Assembly (NCBI GenBank): GCA_030035585.1
Contig: CM057472.1
Location: 95,663,601 to 95,727,600 of the forward strand
Reading direction: 5' to 3'
Source of the DNA: Dugong dugon
Lineage: Eukaryota > Chordata > Mammalia > Sirenia > Dugongidae
DNA: 64,000 bases
The position numbers were made by a program, and so were the translations under genes. Positions 10,793 through 23,100 of this stretch are shown piece by piece. The stretch's first letter is position 1. Each line of letters opens with the position of its first letter. The notes under the pieces are model-generated. The model was not told where the DNA came from. It did no database searches and saw only the letters and a program-made list of their open reading frames with translations.

Positions 10793-12193
10793 ACAAGATA
10801 CCATCATATTTTGTAAAGACTATATCAAGAGAGCCATGTCCCTCTAAAATTCCTAAAGAAGGAAATTTAAGAAAAGAAATGGAAAGAAGGGGACAGAGAA
10901 GAAAGAGGGAAAAAAAGAAGAGATGAGAAGGAAAACAAAGAAAGAGAAAGAAAGGGAAAAGAAAGGAAGAAAAATAAAACTCCAGTAACCTCCCAGAAAA
11001 TCAACCAATCAAACAAACAATAAGTATTTTTAATTTTAAAGCCAGGGTGTGTCCTTCAGCTGTGAAAGAAAAAATGTTCACATATGTAACAGAATTTTTC
11101 CTTCTTTTGAATACATATGAAGAGCAAAACAGAAAGAGTTAGTCATTTTGAAAATCCATAAATGGCTGCATAAGTCCCAACTTTTCATAAAGGAATATAA
11201 GCAGTTATTAATGTATTTGTTTATTCATGAACTTTGCCCAGTTTCACAGAGTGTTTCAAGCAGCTCAGGGTTCGATTTCTAACGTGCGGAATGCCAATAT
11301 AGTTACAGTACTTACTCTGGCCCCATTCTTCAAGGCTGCTGCTGGAACGATCTCTTTGCTCTGGGCACAAGGAGCCTGACTGCAATTGTCAATACGGTCC
11401 ATCTGGCTCAGTGGAAGTACTGACAACAGCAGCTATGGAGAAAACCACTAAAATTACAGAATCTATATGATGGAATGAACCATATGCAAGTTATTAGACT
11501 ATTAACCTAAACACATATTTTAGTTTCAACAAACCGTAATTAATAGATCTGTCTAAGTATAGCATGGTTGAAAAAGTTCTTAACCAGAAGTGGATCTGGG
11601 ATTTACTTAATTTCCCGAACTTATTTATTTTTATTTCCTTTTGCAAAGTAATTCCTATCATATCCTTTCCAATTATTCATTGCAATTGCTCAAAATTTGA
11701 AATTTCAATAACGGAGTACCCCAAATGGATTAGTTTAACCACTGATTTTTCTGTATCAATTTTCTTTTTCTCAAATCCATGCAATGTACAATTTAAGTAG
11801 GTTCACTATTCCCAAAGCTTGTTCTCAATATATGAGTAGCAGTCCTGGATAGTGACTGAAAAGGCCACTTTTCTCTTGGTTACCAGGTTGAGTGGAAAAG
11901 ATTGACTTTAGAAACTGTTCTAGCTTTTGGAATAAAGTGAGTTCTACCTCTAATTTTTATTTTTTTATCATAGATAATAATTAAAATGATATCTATGGTT
12001 ATTTTATTAGTCAGGACATTAAATGATATAGACATTGCTTTTATTTTTTTTTAATTTTTTTTATTTTTCATTTATTATGGACTACCTAGGCTCAAACTGC
12101 TTTGACCACTTTGAGCAAGGTGACTGAGCAATCAAAATCGCTCTCTCTGTCTCTGTAAATATATACGTTTATGTAAATATATATTTCCTTACA
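10793..12193. other. Unassigned stretch with a purine-rich tract
   Basis: 10852-10985 is a GAAA/GGAA-rich tract with few pyrimidines on the plus strand. The rest, including 11240-11450, shows no repeat I can identify. The 78-codon frame at 11564-11800 has no recognisable feature. Confidence 0.5.
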
Positions 12194-12200
12194 AATTTGT

Positions 12201-12615
12201 TGATGGTAAGTCAGGTGCAAAATGGGAAAGAGGAGCCAGGAAGGCCGTGAAAGTTACTGGGTTTATTATACTCACAGTTCCCAGACCCAAGGAGGCACAG
12301 CACAGCACAGCACGAGGCAGGGCCACACAGGGGGTTGCACCCAGGGACAAGGTAACAACAAACTGGAATTGTAGGAGAAGGCTGACATATGGCAAGTAGG
12401 GTGTGGTTAGCTAGGTTGTGTGGGCTTTCTAGATTGGATATTATAATAACTTTATAGGCTCAGAAGACATAGGGACTTCCCCTAGTCATTAGGTACCTGG
12501 CCACAGGAGTATAAGTGGCCCGGGAGTATAAGAACCTGATAAGGGAAGTGGTTGGAGAGTGGATTTAATCAGCTGCTCAAGAAGGGGAACAAACTAGCCT
12601 CCAGACATTGAAGCA
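12201..12615 (-). mobile_element. ERV-type solo LTR
   Basis: On the minus strand it starts TG and ends CA. TATAAA lies at 12451-12456 and AATAAA at 12262-12267, about 190 bp apart, in the order expected for an LTR. A 7-bp direct repeat AATTTGT (12194-12200 and 12619-12625) lies beside it but is offset 3 bp on the right, so the exact border is uncertain. No internal retroviral genes are attached. A short CAGCA-type repeat lies at 12297-12312. Family unassigned. Confidence 0.65.
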
Positions 12616-12714
12616 GTTAATTTGTTAATGTCACTCTAGCCTTTAATGCTCTATTTTACATCACTAAACACTCATCAGAAAGGTAAGATAAAAAACGATT
12701 AACAATAATACACT

Positions 12715-12772
12715 TTGGCAAAGATGGCAGAAATTGTAACACATACATTGTTGGTAGATGTGTAGATTGGTA
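12715..12772 (+). mobile_element. Old L1M, left piece
   Basis: Matches the L1 ORF2 3' region encoding the ...GGxxxNWIGTT-type end (GTTGGTAGATGTGTAGATTGGTACAACCA). It is interrupted at 12773 by RTE copy B and continues at 14548. Confidence 0.7.
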
Positions 12773-12781
12773 CAACCACTT

Positions 12782-14538
12782 GTTGTTGTTGTTAGGTGCC
12801 GTCAAGTCGCTTCTAACTCATAGCAACTCTATGCACAACAGATGAAACACTGCCTGGTCCTGCACCATTCTCACAATTGTTACTGTACTTGAGCCCATTG
12901 TTGCAGCCATTGTGTCAATCCAACTCATTGAGGGTCTTCCTGACTACTTTACCAAGCATGATGTCCTTCTCTAAGGACTGATCCCTCCTGATAACACGTC
13001 CAAAGTATGTGAGATGTAGTCTTGCCAACCTTGCTTCTAAGGAACATTCTGGTTGTACTTCTTCCAAGACAGATTTGCTCGTTCTTTTGGCAGTCGATAG
13101 TATATTCAATATTCTTGGCCAACACAACAATTCAAAGACGTCAGTTCTTTGGTCTTCCTTATTCATTGTCCAACTTAAACATGCATATGAGGTGATTAAA
13201 AACACGATGGCTTGGATCAGGCTCACCTTAGTCCTCAAGGTGACATCTTTCCTTTTCAACACTTTAAAGAAGTCTTTTGCAGCCGATTTGCCCAATGCAA
13301 TGCGTTTTTGATTTCTTGACTGCTGCTTCCATGGGTGTTAATTGTGGATTCAAGTAAAATGAAATCCTTGACATCTTCAATCTTTTCTTCATTTATCATG
13401 ATGTTGCTTATTGGTCTAGTTGTGAGGATTTTTGTTTTCTTTATGTTGAGATGTAATCCATACTAAAGGCTGTGGTCTTTGATCTTCATCAGTAAGTGCT
13501 TCAAGTACTCTTCACTTTCAGCAAGCAAGGTTGTTTCATCTGTATATCGCAAATTGTTAATGAGTCTTCTTCCAATCCTGTTGCCCCTTCCTTCTTCATA
13601 TAGTCCAGCTTCTCGGATTATTTGTTCAGCATATAGATTAAGTAAGTATGGTGAAACGATACAACCCTGACGCACATCTTTCCTGACTTGAAACCACGCA
13701 GTATCCCCTTGTTCTTTTTGAAGGACTGCCTCTTGATCCATGTACATATTCTTCATGAGCACAATTAAGTTCTCTGGAATTCCAATTTTCTGCAATGTTG
13801 TCCATAATCTGCTATGATCCACACAGTCGAACGCCTTAGCATAGTCAATAAAACACAGGTAAACATCTTTCTGGTCTTCTCTGCTTTCAGCCAGGATCCA
13901 TCTGACATCAGCAGTGATATCCCTGGTTCCACATCCTATTCTAAATCCAGCCTGAATTTCTGGCAGTTCCTTGTCAATACACTGCTGCAGCTGCTTTTGA
14001 AAGATATTCAGCAAAATTTTGCTTGAGTGTGATATTAAGGATATTGTTAGATAATGTCCACATTTGGTTGGATCACCTTTCTTGGGAATAGGCATAAAAA
14101 TATGCATCTCTTCCAGTCAGTAGGCCAGGTAGCTGTCTTCCAAATTTCTTGGCATAGGCGAGTGAGCACTTCCAGTGCTGCATCCGTTTGTTGAAACATC
14201 TCAATTGGTATTCCATCAATTCCCGGAGCCTTGTTTCTCGCCAATGCCTTCAGTACAGCTTGGACCTCTCTCTTTAGTACTGTCGGTTCCTAATCATATG
14301 TTATCTCCTGAAATGGTTGAATGTGAATCAATTCTTTTTGATATTGTGACTCTGTGTATTCTGTCCATCTTCTTTTGATGCTTCCTGTGTCTTTTAATAT
14401 TTTCCCTCTAGAATCCTTCAGTATTGCATCTCGAGGCTTGAATTTTTTCTTCAGCTCTTTCAGCTTGAGAAATGCTGAGCATGTTCTTCCTTTTTGGTTA
14501 TCTATTTCCAGATCTTTGCACATGTCATCATAATACAT
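12782..14538 (-). mobile_element. RTE/BovB-like LINE copy B, 5'-truncated, with target duplication
   Basis: The tail is (TTG)n at 12782-12793 and the 5' end is at 14538. A perfect 9-bp target duplication CAACCACTT flanks it (12773-12781 and 14539-14547). The target is an old plus-strand L1M whose sequence resumes on the right. Length is 1757 bp. Confidence 0.94.
12915..14244 (-). pseudogene. RTE reverse transcriptase remnant (copy B)
   Basis: Three minus-strand frames cover the RT in order. 14047-14244 gives ARNKAPGIDGIPIEMFQQTD. 13463-14107 (214 codons, the longest RTE frame here) has FMPIPKKGDPT, then ELPEIQAGFR, then motif A FIDYAKAFDCVDH, then VRQGCIVSPYLLNLYAEQII, with the catalytic site changed to YTDE. 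12915-13295 holds the C-terminal SVLEEVQPECSLEARLARL and RRDQSLEKDIMLGKV. Frames are separated by shifts near 13460 and 14100. Normal RTE motif C is YADD; here the first Asp is preserved in position but Ala is Thr and the second Asp is Glu. Confidence 0.9.
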
Positions 14539-14547
14539 CAACCACTT

Positions 14548-15265
14548 ATGAAGTCTTATTTGGTAGTGTCTATGTGCACATACCCTATGATCTAATTTTA
14601 TGTCCATGTATATTCCTAACAGAAATACATGTATATATGCCCTAAAACATATGTTTAAAGTGTGCATAAACACTATTATATATAATAGCTCCAAATAGAA
14701 AGTAATCCAAATGTCCATCAATAGTAGGATGGCTATATACATTTTCAAATATTCACTCAATGGGAATCCAAATAAAAACAAACATGAATAATTTAATGTA
14801 ATTTGCAATTACAAAAATGAATCTCACAAACACTGTACAAAAGAAGCCAGGCACAAAAGATACATCCAAGATTTCATTTATCAGTCATTTATGTTTTGAA
14901 GTGCAGTAAGTAAAGAGGAAGTAATTACGGGGAGCTAAGGAGTCCTGGTGATGCAATGCTTAAGAGCTCAACTACTAACCAAAATGTTGGTGCTTCAAAC
15001 ACACCAGTGACTCCGTGGGAGACAAGACCAGATGATCTGCTCCTGTAAAGATTACTGTTTTGGAAACCCTATGGTTCTACTCTGTTGTATAGTGTCACTA
15101 CAAGTTGGAATCAACTCAATGGCCCATAACAACAGCAACAGCACAAGGGAGATTCTAAGGTGTTGGTAATTTCTCTTACTGACTTGCATGTTAGTTCAAG
15201 GCTGTGTTCATGTTGTAATAATTCACCAATATGTACACTTTTCTGAATATTAAAAAGAAGCATGG
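14548..15265 (+). mobile_element. Old L1M 3' end, right piece, split by a SINE
   Basis: 14548-14937 resembles L1 ORF2 C-terminal coding plus 3'UTR (AATCCAAATGTCCATCAATAG; AATCTCACAAACACTGTAC; AGAAGCCAGGCACAAAAGA). 15149-15265 continues it (GGTGTTGGTAATTTCT; GTGTTCATGTTGTAATAATTC; TGTACACTTTTCTGAAT). The gap is the SINE at 14938-15148. Confidence 0.78.
14938..15148 (+). mobile_element. AfroSINE, long form
   Basis: tRNA-like head GGAGTCCTGGTGATGCAATGCTTAAG-type with a box-B-like segment, the long central part (AAGACCAGATGATCTGCTCC) and a 3' end with GTTGGAATCAACTCAATGG followed by an ACAACAGCAAC tail of the RTE type. Confidence 0.88.
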
Positions 15266-17198
15266 TCAAATAAGAGGGTTTAAGTATACATAAAGATGAC
15301 TAATCTTTTAGACCTTCTCAATCTTTTATTCCGGAATCCTATCTATCTGGCCTTGATCTTCGTAACTGATCTAATACACTATGACCAGAGTTTCTGAGGA
15401 CTTAAGTGTTGTCAGCAGTATAGGTCCAGAGATACACTGGTTTAAGGAATGGCTAATTCTGTATTATTGTATTTCCTCACCCACCCTCATCCTGCTGAAG
15501 GGGATTATTTCCTGGTGGAATTCAATGAACATAGATGCAATATAGCATAATCCCACCAAAGTGAACTTCTCTTGATATTGATAGCTCATTTAGTGAAATG
15601 AATGCAACTAACTTTTCCCCACCTGTGATAGAAATAATAAATAATTGTGTTTTCACTTCACAAAAGGGAAGCTGGAGGGGAAGGAATTGAAGAGATTTGT
15701 TTGAGGTTGCTCATATGGTCAGTGGCAAAGTTGGGAATGGTGACACTCAATCCACTTCTCCAAATGCCTGATTCCCCTGTCAGGTATGTGTTTCCAGAAA
15801 GAACTTTTCCCAGGGTAGCACAACAGAATTCACTCGGTAGTTAAGGTCCTTGTTATATTTCAGGAAGAATGAAATTGAGCACAAACTTTCATGACACACT
15901 GGGATTATTGTGATGTTGGCTACAGTTGATTTACCCAACAGCTGTAAGATCACAAGTTCAGAGGACATTAGATAAAATGTCTTTATGTTTACGGGTTCAC
16001 ATTCAAAGAGTCACATTTCAAAGTCCATCAGGGAATAACAACCAAAAAATAATAACAATAATACCACCACAACCTAAAAGCAGTGACTTTAACATAGTAG
16101 TTAGAATGGTTATCTGAGGAAAATCTGAGTAGCTTGTGTCTCACTCCAGCTCAGCACATCATAAACATTCTGTGAGTCAATTTTCCCATGTAAATAGGCT
16201 GCAGATGCAGAGTTAAACAATGGGAATGATTTCTGGTGATGAAAGATTAGGAAACCAGCCTGGGTCCCTCATTGTATGTGATTGTCTGCTACATCTGCCA
16301 TCTGCTGCATTACAAGATTTTGGCACTGGCCTAGAGGATTTACCCACTAGTCAAGATAGAAGACACTTAACTTCTGTGACACTCATAAAACTATATAGGG
16401 GATGCAGTGGATTTTTTTTGTAGCTTTTAAAAGTATATTTTAAGTTTAGAAAAGTTACAGCTGGGAACCTTGTTCTCGCCGATTGATTTAAATGCTCTGT
16501 GTTGGTGTTTATGGGTTCCTGCTGGGTTATAGCCATGAAGTACTCAAATGTAAGAGCTATAGAAATAGAGAAAAAAAAATACAACCACTGAACAACAAAG
16601 GCATCTCATCTGTCACACCTATGGTTTCCTGAGTGAGGAGCCACTTTCTGTAATACACAGGCTTGTGCAAGGATTAAGGGTGGGCAGTTAACTATGACTA
16701 CAGGGATTTGGGTGTCCAGCTTCAGCGGAGGAACAGCACAACACATTATTAATAATTTAAGTGTGGATAAATAACAGATTAAAATTGAGCACAAAGACTC
16801 AACCTAAAAATACCTCAACCAAAAAATTGTTTTGTGAGAGTGAGAAAGGATATACATGTGTTTGTGTTTGGAGGGAACACATAAAAATGAGAGAAAAAAA
16901 AAGTTTTCTTGGTAAGAGGAAATTTTTTAAAGTCCTGCTTGAATTTAAAAGTCAGCCAACTTCCCCAGAGTTTGTCTGGAATTTTGATGTCTTACTCAGT
17001 TGGCCTTTGTGGGAAAAGATAACACTTCCCTCTGAGTGTTAAAACAGAATACCATTTCAGGCCAGTTGTAAAAAGAGTTTGTGCTTCTGAAAAGTACAGA
17101 TTTGCCTTTTCTACCTAGAGAAACATATGGCACACACATACTGGCACACATAATAAAAATGGATCCATATAAAATAATTCAGTTTAAAAGAAAGCTAG
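15266..17198. other. Unassigned stretch
   Basis: No gene or clear repeat. 15690-15780 weakly resembles a minus-strand MIR (GGTTGCTCATATGGTCAGTGGCAAAG). All open frames are under 95 codons and lack domains. Confidence 0.45.
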
Positions 17199-17341
17199 TT
17201 GTTGTTTTTGTTTGCCACCGAGTTGATTCCAACTCACAACGACCCTGTAGGACAGAGTAGAACTGCTCCAGAGGGTTTCCAAGGAGCAGCTGGTGAATTT
17301 GAACTGCTGACCTTTTTAACTACTGTGCTACCAGGGCTCCA
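17199..17341 (-). mobile_element. AfroSINE, short form
   Basis: The complement reads GGAGCCCTGGTAGCACAGTAG at the right end and ends on the left with the ACAAAAACAAC-type tail. It lacks the central extension seen in long-form copies. Confidence 0.88.
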
Positions 17342-17768
17342 CTGTGCCAAAGGGTGGGGGGAGGGACAAGAATTGCACAGATGGTGTCTGATTTTCTGAC
17401 TTAAACAAGTGATTACATCTATCTTTTGCCTTCAATTACCTATTGAAGAAAACATAATTTCATAATGTAAGTAAACTTCTTGCTCAGAAAATGCTTGCTC
17501 CTGACACAACAGAAAGTAAGAGTTTTGTGGAATGGCCTCGAAAGATTAGAAACACATCTTGGAGTACACCTGTTGTTTGTCTCATGGGAAACTTATTCTA
17601 GTGTAAGCAAACTCTACCTTATCTTTAGCCTCCACTTAATTATTTTATCCTGACTATTTTATTGAAGGACTGATTACTCTGTGAAAGCTCTCTAGATGTT
17701 GAAGAAACAGAAAATCACAAGAAAATATCTCGCTCTTCATAAGCTTGTGATATAAAAAGGAAGGTCAA
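17342..17768. other. Unassigned stretch
   Basis: No repeat or gene recognised. Confidence 0.45.
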
Positions 17769-17806
17769 GTAGTAGTAGTAGTAGTAATGGTAGTAATATA
17801 ATATAA

Positions 17807-17997
17807 TGAAGGACATTGTACTTGGTACAGTAGAGGGTCATCAAAAAAGAGAAAGACCCTCAACAAGATGGATCGACACAGTGGCTGCAACAATGGGCTC
17901 AAATATAACAACAATTACGAGGATGGTTCTGTTGTACATAGGGTCACTGTGAGTCAGAACCAACTCTATGGCACCCAACAACAACAACAACATAACA
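17807..17997 (+). mobile_element. RTE 3'-end copy L with 13-bp target duplication
   Basis: Starts GAAGGACATTGTACTTGG and ends GGCACCCAACAACAACAAC. TAATATAATATAA flanks it perfectly (17794-17806 and 17998-18010). The target is an AT-rich simple tract next to a (GTA)n run at 17769-17786. Confidence 0.92.
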
Positions 17998-18010
17998 TAA
18001 TATAATATAA

Positions 18011-19204
18011 AACTTAGCTATTGTTGTAATAGAGCTTTCCATGAACTTTGTGGACAATTACAGAGAAGGCAGTAACTATCTCTGCTATGACTGATATAGA
18101 AGTAGTCATGAAAGAGGAAGATAATATGTAACACAGATCTTGAAAAACATTAGGGATTTATTGTGCAGTGAAGAGGCAGAAGGGAATTTAAATGAAGGAG
18201 AGAGCAGGGCCAAGCTTCAGAACTGTGATGCCATGTGAAAGCTAAGTGGTTGGGGAGGAAGGAAAAGCTGGGTGCAGCAGGTGCTTTGTTAAGACAATGG
18301 AAACTGTGAGTCTGATGAGAACAGTGAACGCCAGACTGTGATGGGCTTGGGAATCCCTCACCAAGTCCTTTGAATGCCTTTTCTTGGAGGAAAACAGCCA
18401 ATTTTCTTCATACAAGGATGAAGTACACAGAGTTTTCTGTTTTTTTTCACCTAAAAGCTAACTGGATAATTTAAAAAGAAAGAGAGCAACTGTAAAGCAA
18501 TTTGCCCCTTATTGAACATGTTGTTAGAGCTATAATGAAGTGGAATTTGGAGATTTTTAATTTCTCATGGATTCAACATTCCAGAAGAAACCAAAAATGC
18601 GAGCTAGTCATAACCTAAGTCAGATACAGAAGAAAGGCAACAAGCTAAATTTTGCATTGTTATTCAGAATAAAATTGTTCCTCCCTGTTTTCAAACTTCA
18701 GTCTCTTTCTCATTCCACACCTTTCTCTATGCCTGGATCTAAAAACTTATATTTTAAGAATTTATTAGAGTCCCATATGATATTAAGCAGAAGACGTTTC
18801 CTGTAGAAATCATTTTCCTCCATTAAGCTTGAGGAAAGAATGAAAGTCACAGAAGAACGAACAAAATGGGTGACTGATGCAGAGGAGTTGAAACTTGGAA
18901 GAAAGGAATCAGAGGTATAAATTTCTCATTTTTATAGCTTTTGGTTTGAGGGTAGGTCACATTTGATGGCTGTGTGGGACAGTTAAAACTCCAAAAGAAA
19001 AAGTTCACTCTTTCAAGTCTGTTTTCCAGGGAACCACAGCTGCTGGATAGTAAAAAAGCTATCACAGATAGGAAAAAGCCCGAGATGGGGAGCATACAAT
19101 TTGTGTATAAGCTTTGCCGAATATCTGGCGGATCTTTGAACTTCACATGCATGAGACAAACTCCAGCTAAGGGTCAATAATAATAGTTTTCAGAGGAATA
19201 TTTA
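18011..19204. other. Unassigned stretch
   Basis: No repeat or gene recognised. Two overlapping frames (18847-19152 minus, 18974-19180 plus) lie opposite each other and show no domain. Confidence 0.45.
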
Positions 19205-20800
19205 AAAAAAAATTCACAATATAATATTGACATTGACCCAGACAGAATCCAAAATTTCATAACATTTGAGGAACCAGGAAAATAGTATCCTTTCTCAAGA
19301 AAAAAGGCCATCAATAGATAACAAACCCAAGCTGACCTAGATATTGAAATAAGCAGACAAGTACTTAAAAGCAGTTATTATAACTATTCAAGGATAAAAT
19401 GGATACTTTTTTCACAGTGAATAAAAAGAGCCTAATGCCTATTCTAGGATGGAAAAAATGTATCTGAAAAGATCACTAGATATTCGACAGAAAGATGATG
19501 ACACAGAAAAGATTCAGTGAACTTGAAGATAGATTATTTGAAATTAGCCAATCTGAAGAAAGAGAAAAATGACTGAAAATAAAATAATAACACTTTAGGT
19601 ACTTTAGGACAATATCAAATGGCTTACTGTATATCTAATTGGAAGTATAAAAGGAGAAGGAGAAATAATGGAGACAGAAAAAACATTGAATAAGAATCAA
19701 TTATTTGTAATTTTTGTAAAGACAAAGAACTATAAATTCAAGAAGTTCAGTGAATCAAATATGAGAAATACATTAAAAAAAAAAAAAGTACCTAGACACA
19801 TTGGATTCGAACTGCTGAAAACCAAAGATAAAGAGAAAACTTTGAAAGCAGCTAGAGGTGAATGACCCGCTGATTCAAATTACTATTGATTTCTCCCCAG
19901 AAACTATGGAGTCAGGAAGAGAATAAGGCATATTTAAAGTCTAAAAGAAAAGAAAATTGTTAACCAAGAATTTATATCCAGCAAAAATATTCTTCAATAA
20001 GAAAGGCAAAATACCAATGTTTTCAGACTAAAAAAAGAACAAAACCAGAAAATTAAAACTAAAAGAATGTGTCATCAGTTGACCCTCACTGCAAGAAGGC
20101 TAAAGGCAGTTCTTCTGGCTGAAGGGAGATTATAGTAGGTGGAAATTCAGGTCTTCAGAAAGGAATGAAGAACTTTGGACATTGTAAATATTTGGGTAAA
20201 TGTTCAAGACTGCTTTTTCCTTTTAATCTTTAAAGGATTTGTGACATTTGAAGCCAAACAATAAAGTAAAATAAAGTTTTTTTTGAGTTTATAATGTACA
20301 TACTTGTAATGCATATAAAAACTGTAGGATAAAGGATGATGGAGGTAATAAATGACCCTAATTAGTTATAAAGCTATTTATATTTTACATTTAATGTTAT
20401 AATATTAACTTTAAGTGGACTAAAATATTACAGATGCATCATGTAGTCATGAGAGAAATTCTAAAAAAATATGCAGGAATAGCTAAAAAGCCAATCAATA
20501 AATCAAAATGTAATTTTAAATAACATTCAAATTATCCAGAAGTTGGAAAGACAGCATGTAAGAACAATATTCAGAGAAAACAAGTAATAAAACTGTAAAA
20601 ATAAATAACAACTAAAATGGAAGTTGAATACAATCCTGTCATTAATATTAAATATTAATGGTTTAATCACTCAAATGAAAGGCTTAGATTTTCAGAGCGG
20701 ATGAAAAAGCAAGACCCAAGTATATTTTTAAATATAAGGACATAAATCAGTTGAAAATATATTATACATATCATGCAAACTGTAAGCTTATAAATGCTGC
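19205..20800 (+). mobile_element. Decayed HAL1 or L1M element
   Basis: 19400-20060 resembles an L1-type ORF1. A small frame at 19668-19865 keeps RHIGFELLKTKDKEKTLKAA, the conserved ORF1p RNA-binding segment. Then come CTTTAGGACAATATCAAATGG-like and CAGCAAAAATATTCTTCAATAAG-like segments. 20640-20760 resembles the start of an L1 endonuclease (ATGGTTTAATCACTCAAATGA; AAAAAGCAAGACCCAAGTATAT). No RT follows, which fits HAL1, a half-L1 family, but truncation of an L1M cannot be excluded. Confidence 0.72.
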
Positions 20801-21849
20801 AGAGTTTACATTAATAACAAATAAAATAAATTGCAAAGCAAAGACTCTTACCAGAGATACACTGGTACACTTCATAATGAAGTAAGTGTCAATTTACAAT
20901 TGGGACCCTCACTGCTACCATTTTCTACTGCCATGTGGACTTACTCCAAAATGTTTTGAAACTAGTCCCTTACCCTTAATATCCTTTTACAATCTTCTCC
21001 AATATCCTTGTAGATTTTTTCTCACAAATAGTCTTTCAGATGGCCTCATCTTGAAATGATTTTACTTACTCTTTTGAAGCCACAATCTGCTTTGCCATTA
21101 CGCACCAATTTTCAATCAAAAATGCTAGTCAAGGTCAATGGATCACAAAGTACCTCTCAATGACCAAGTTCAGTTCTGGAAACCTTTCACTCTCATTTTT
21201 CTGCTTATGATCTTTCTCATTATCTCATATTTAATCTAGTTTCCAGCTTTTCTGAGATCAAATAACCCCTCAGTGATTAAGTCACCATTGTGTGGCTGTC
21301 CTAATTTGCATGACTATTTTAACCCAGATCATTTCTTTTCTCCTCGCTTGCCTTGTGGTCTGATAAACGCTCTTGGAGTAATATGCAGTAATGTTCCAAT
21401 ATGCTTCATTTGGAATTCACTCTTGTTAAGTCTTCAGTGTTCCTCGATTGATACCCAACAATCGTTTTAACTGTGACTATGCATTTTAAAACATCTAACA
21501 TAGAGCTTGACATTTAGATGCCCAATAGCTATAGTCTCCTCTCTACTCCCCCTAATTTCTCAGCTCCCTGTCACTTTTGATTCATCTTTTATGCAATTCA
21601 AGTTTTCCTCATCACAGTGGTACTTTCAAATGTTTTCTCTGCGTGAACCTTGATTCCTGCTTAACATGTCATCAGCTTGTTCATTAATCATTCAGTTGTG
21701 GAAATATTTCTTCAAAACCTCCATGTGAAGAACAGGAGGGAAGCCACTATCTTTTATCCTCTTTAGATGAAAAATTAGATAATTTTATAGTCCTGTCCTC
21801 ACATTATACTGCTAGAGTCTAAAAAATATATTAACAGTAATTATTTATA
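20801..21849. other. Unassigned stretch
   Basis: Pyrimidine-leaning sequence without a recognisable gene or named repeat. Confidence 0.4.
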
Positions 21850-22230
21850 CTATTTACTTTTTATTAAAAAAGAAATACATGCTTATCCAAAATTCCATTG
21901 TGCATATTAAAGTATATAGAGAAAACATCAACAATATCCTATCCTTCAATCCTAAATCAATCCCTAAAGGCAAATACTATGGATTCACAATCTGGAGTGT
22001 TTTTTTCACATTCTTCATAATGCCTATAATGCATACACAAAATGAAAAGATAAATATTGTTTTGCAACTTGCTTTTTTTATACTTAAAAATCTAGTTTGG
22101 TCAGATTCTCTTATTATATATACCAATCAAATCATTTCCTTTTGATGGATATGTAGTATATGTCGATTAATTTATAAACTGGGACCCAGAAATAAATACT
22201 TCTGATAGTCAGTAGTACTGAACTCTCATT
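21850..22230 (-). mobile_element. Possible L1M 3'UTR fragment
   Basis: Antisense features of old L1M 3'UTRs: AAAATTCCATTGTGCATATTAAAG, AAAGGCAAATACTATGGATTC, CATTCTTCATAATGCCTATAATGC and a TTTTGCAACTTGC segment. The divergence is too high to name a subfamily. Confidence 0.4.
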
Positions 22231-22888
22231 CTGCCTTTATTATGAAGTAATGTAAGACAGAAAAATGTTTATCTGTATGATGATCCACTTTATTGATAAG
22301 CTAGCTTTCCAAAATTGTGGACAATAACAGCTTTGAAAACAGGCACATATTCTCTCAGAAGGAGATCACATCCTTTACACCATAGAGCTTTATCTGACTC
22401 AGAAATCTTTCCTAAAGATCTAGCTGTTGTGAGCTAAGGGAAATAATTTGGCTCTGATTTTGTGAATCTATGGATAGCAATGAGCTATAGTGAGTTCCCA
22501 TTGTACTTTCAAAACCGTTTATACTTTAGAAGGTTTCTTGGCCCTCCAAATTGTGAATCTCCTGCACATCAAAGGTTGATAAAATCTGATGTGATTAATG
22601 GTCATTGTTATTTAACATAAGAGAGTATAATGTATCAGAATGCCTCTGATCTTGTATTGTAAGTTTTATTACTGGTTATTACAGATTTCCAAAAGCTCAC
22701 AAAGCATATAAGATAGAAGGCATGAAAATGAAATGTTTAACTTGGGAGATAAATCTAGAAAAAGTGAGATTTCCAGTTTTCAGTGAAAAATAATATAGTA
22801 CATTACATCCTTATAGGAGCTTGCATTTCTAATCTTATGTTATTTTCATATTTTTGTAATAACAAATTAGGATGTGCAACACAAACTG
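22231..22888. other. Unassigned stretch
   Basis: No repeat or gene recognised. Confidence 0.4.
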
Positions 22889-23100
22889 GAAGAAGCCTTG
22901 GTAATGCAGTGGTTAAGCACTCAGCTGGTAACCAAAAGGCCAATTTCTGGAATCTACCAGCCTCTCCTTGGGAGAAAGATGTGGCAGTCTGCTTCTGTAA
23001 AGATCACAGCCTTGGAAACCCTGTGGGGCAGTTATACTCTGGTATATATACTTACACCAGAGTAGGAATCAACTCAGTGCAACAGGTTTGGGTTTTGGGT
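22889..23100 (+). mobile_element. AfroSINE, long form
   Basis: AAGCCTTGGTAATGCAGTGG head, TGTGGCAGTCTGCTTCTGTA centre, and a 3' end GTAGGAATCAACTCAGTGC followed by a GGTTTGGGTTTTGG tail, the second of the two tail types seen here. Confidence 0.9.
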
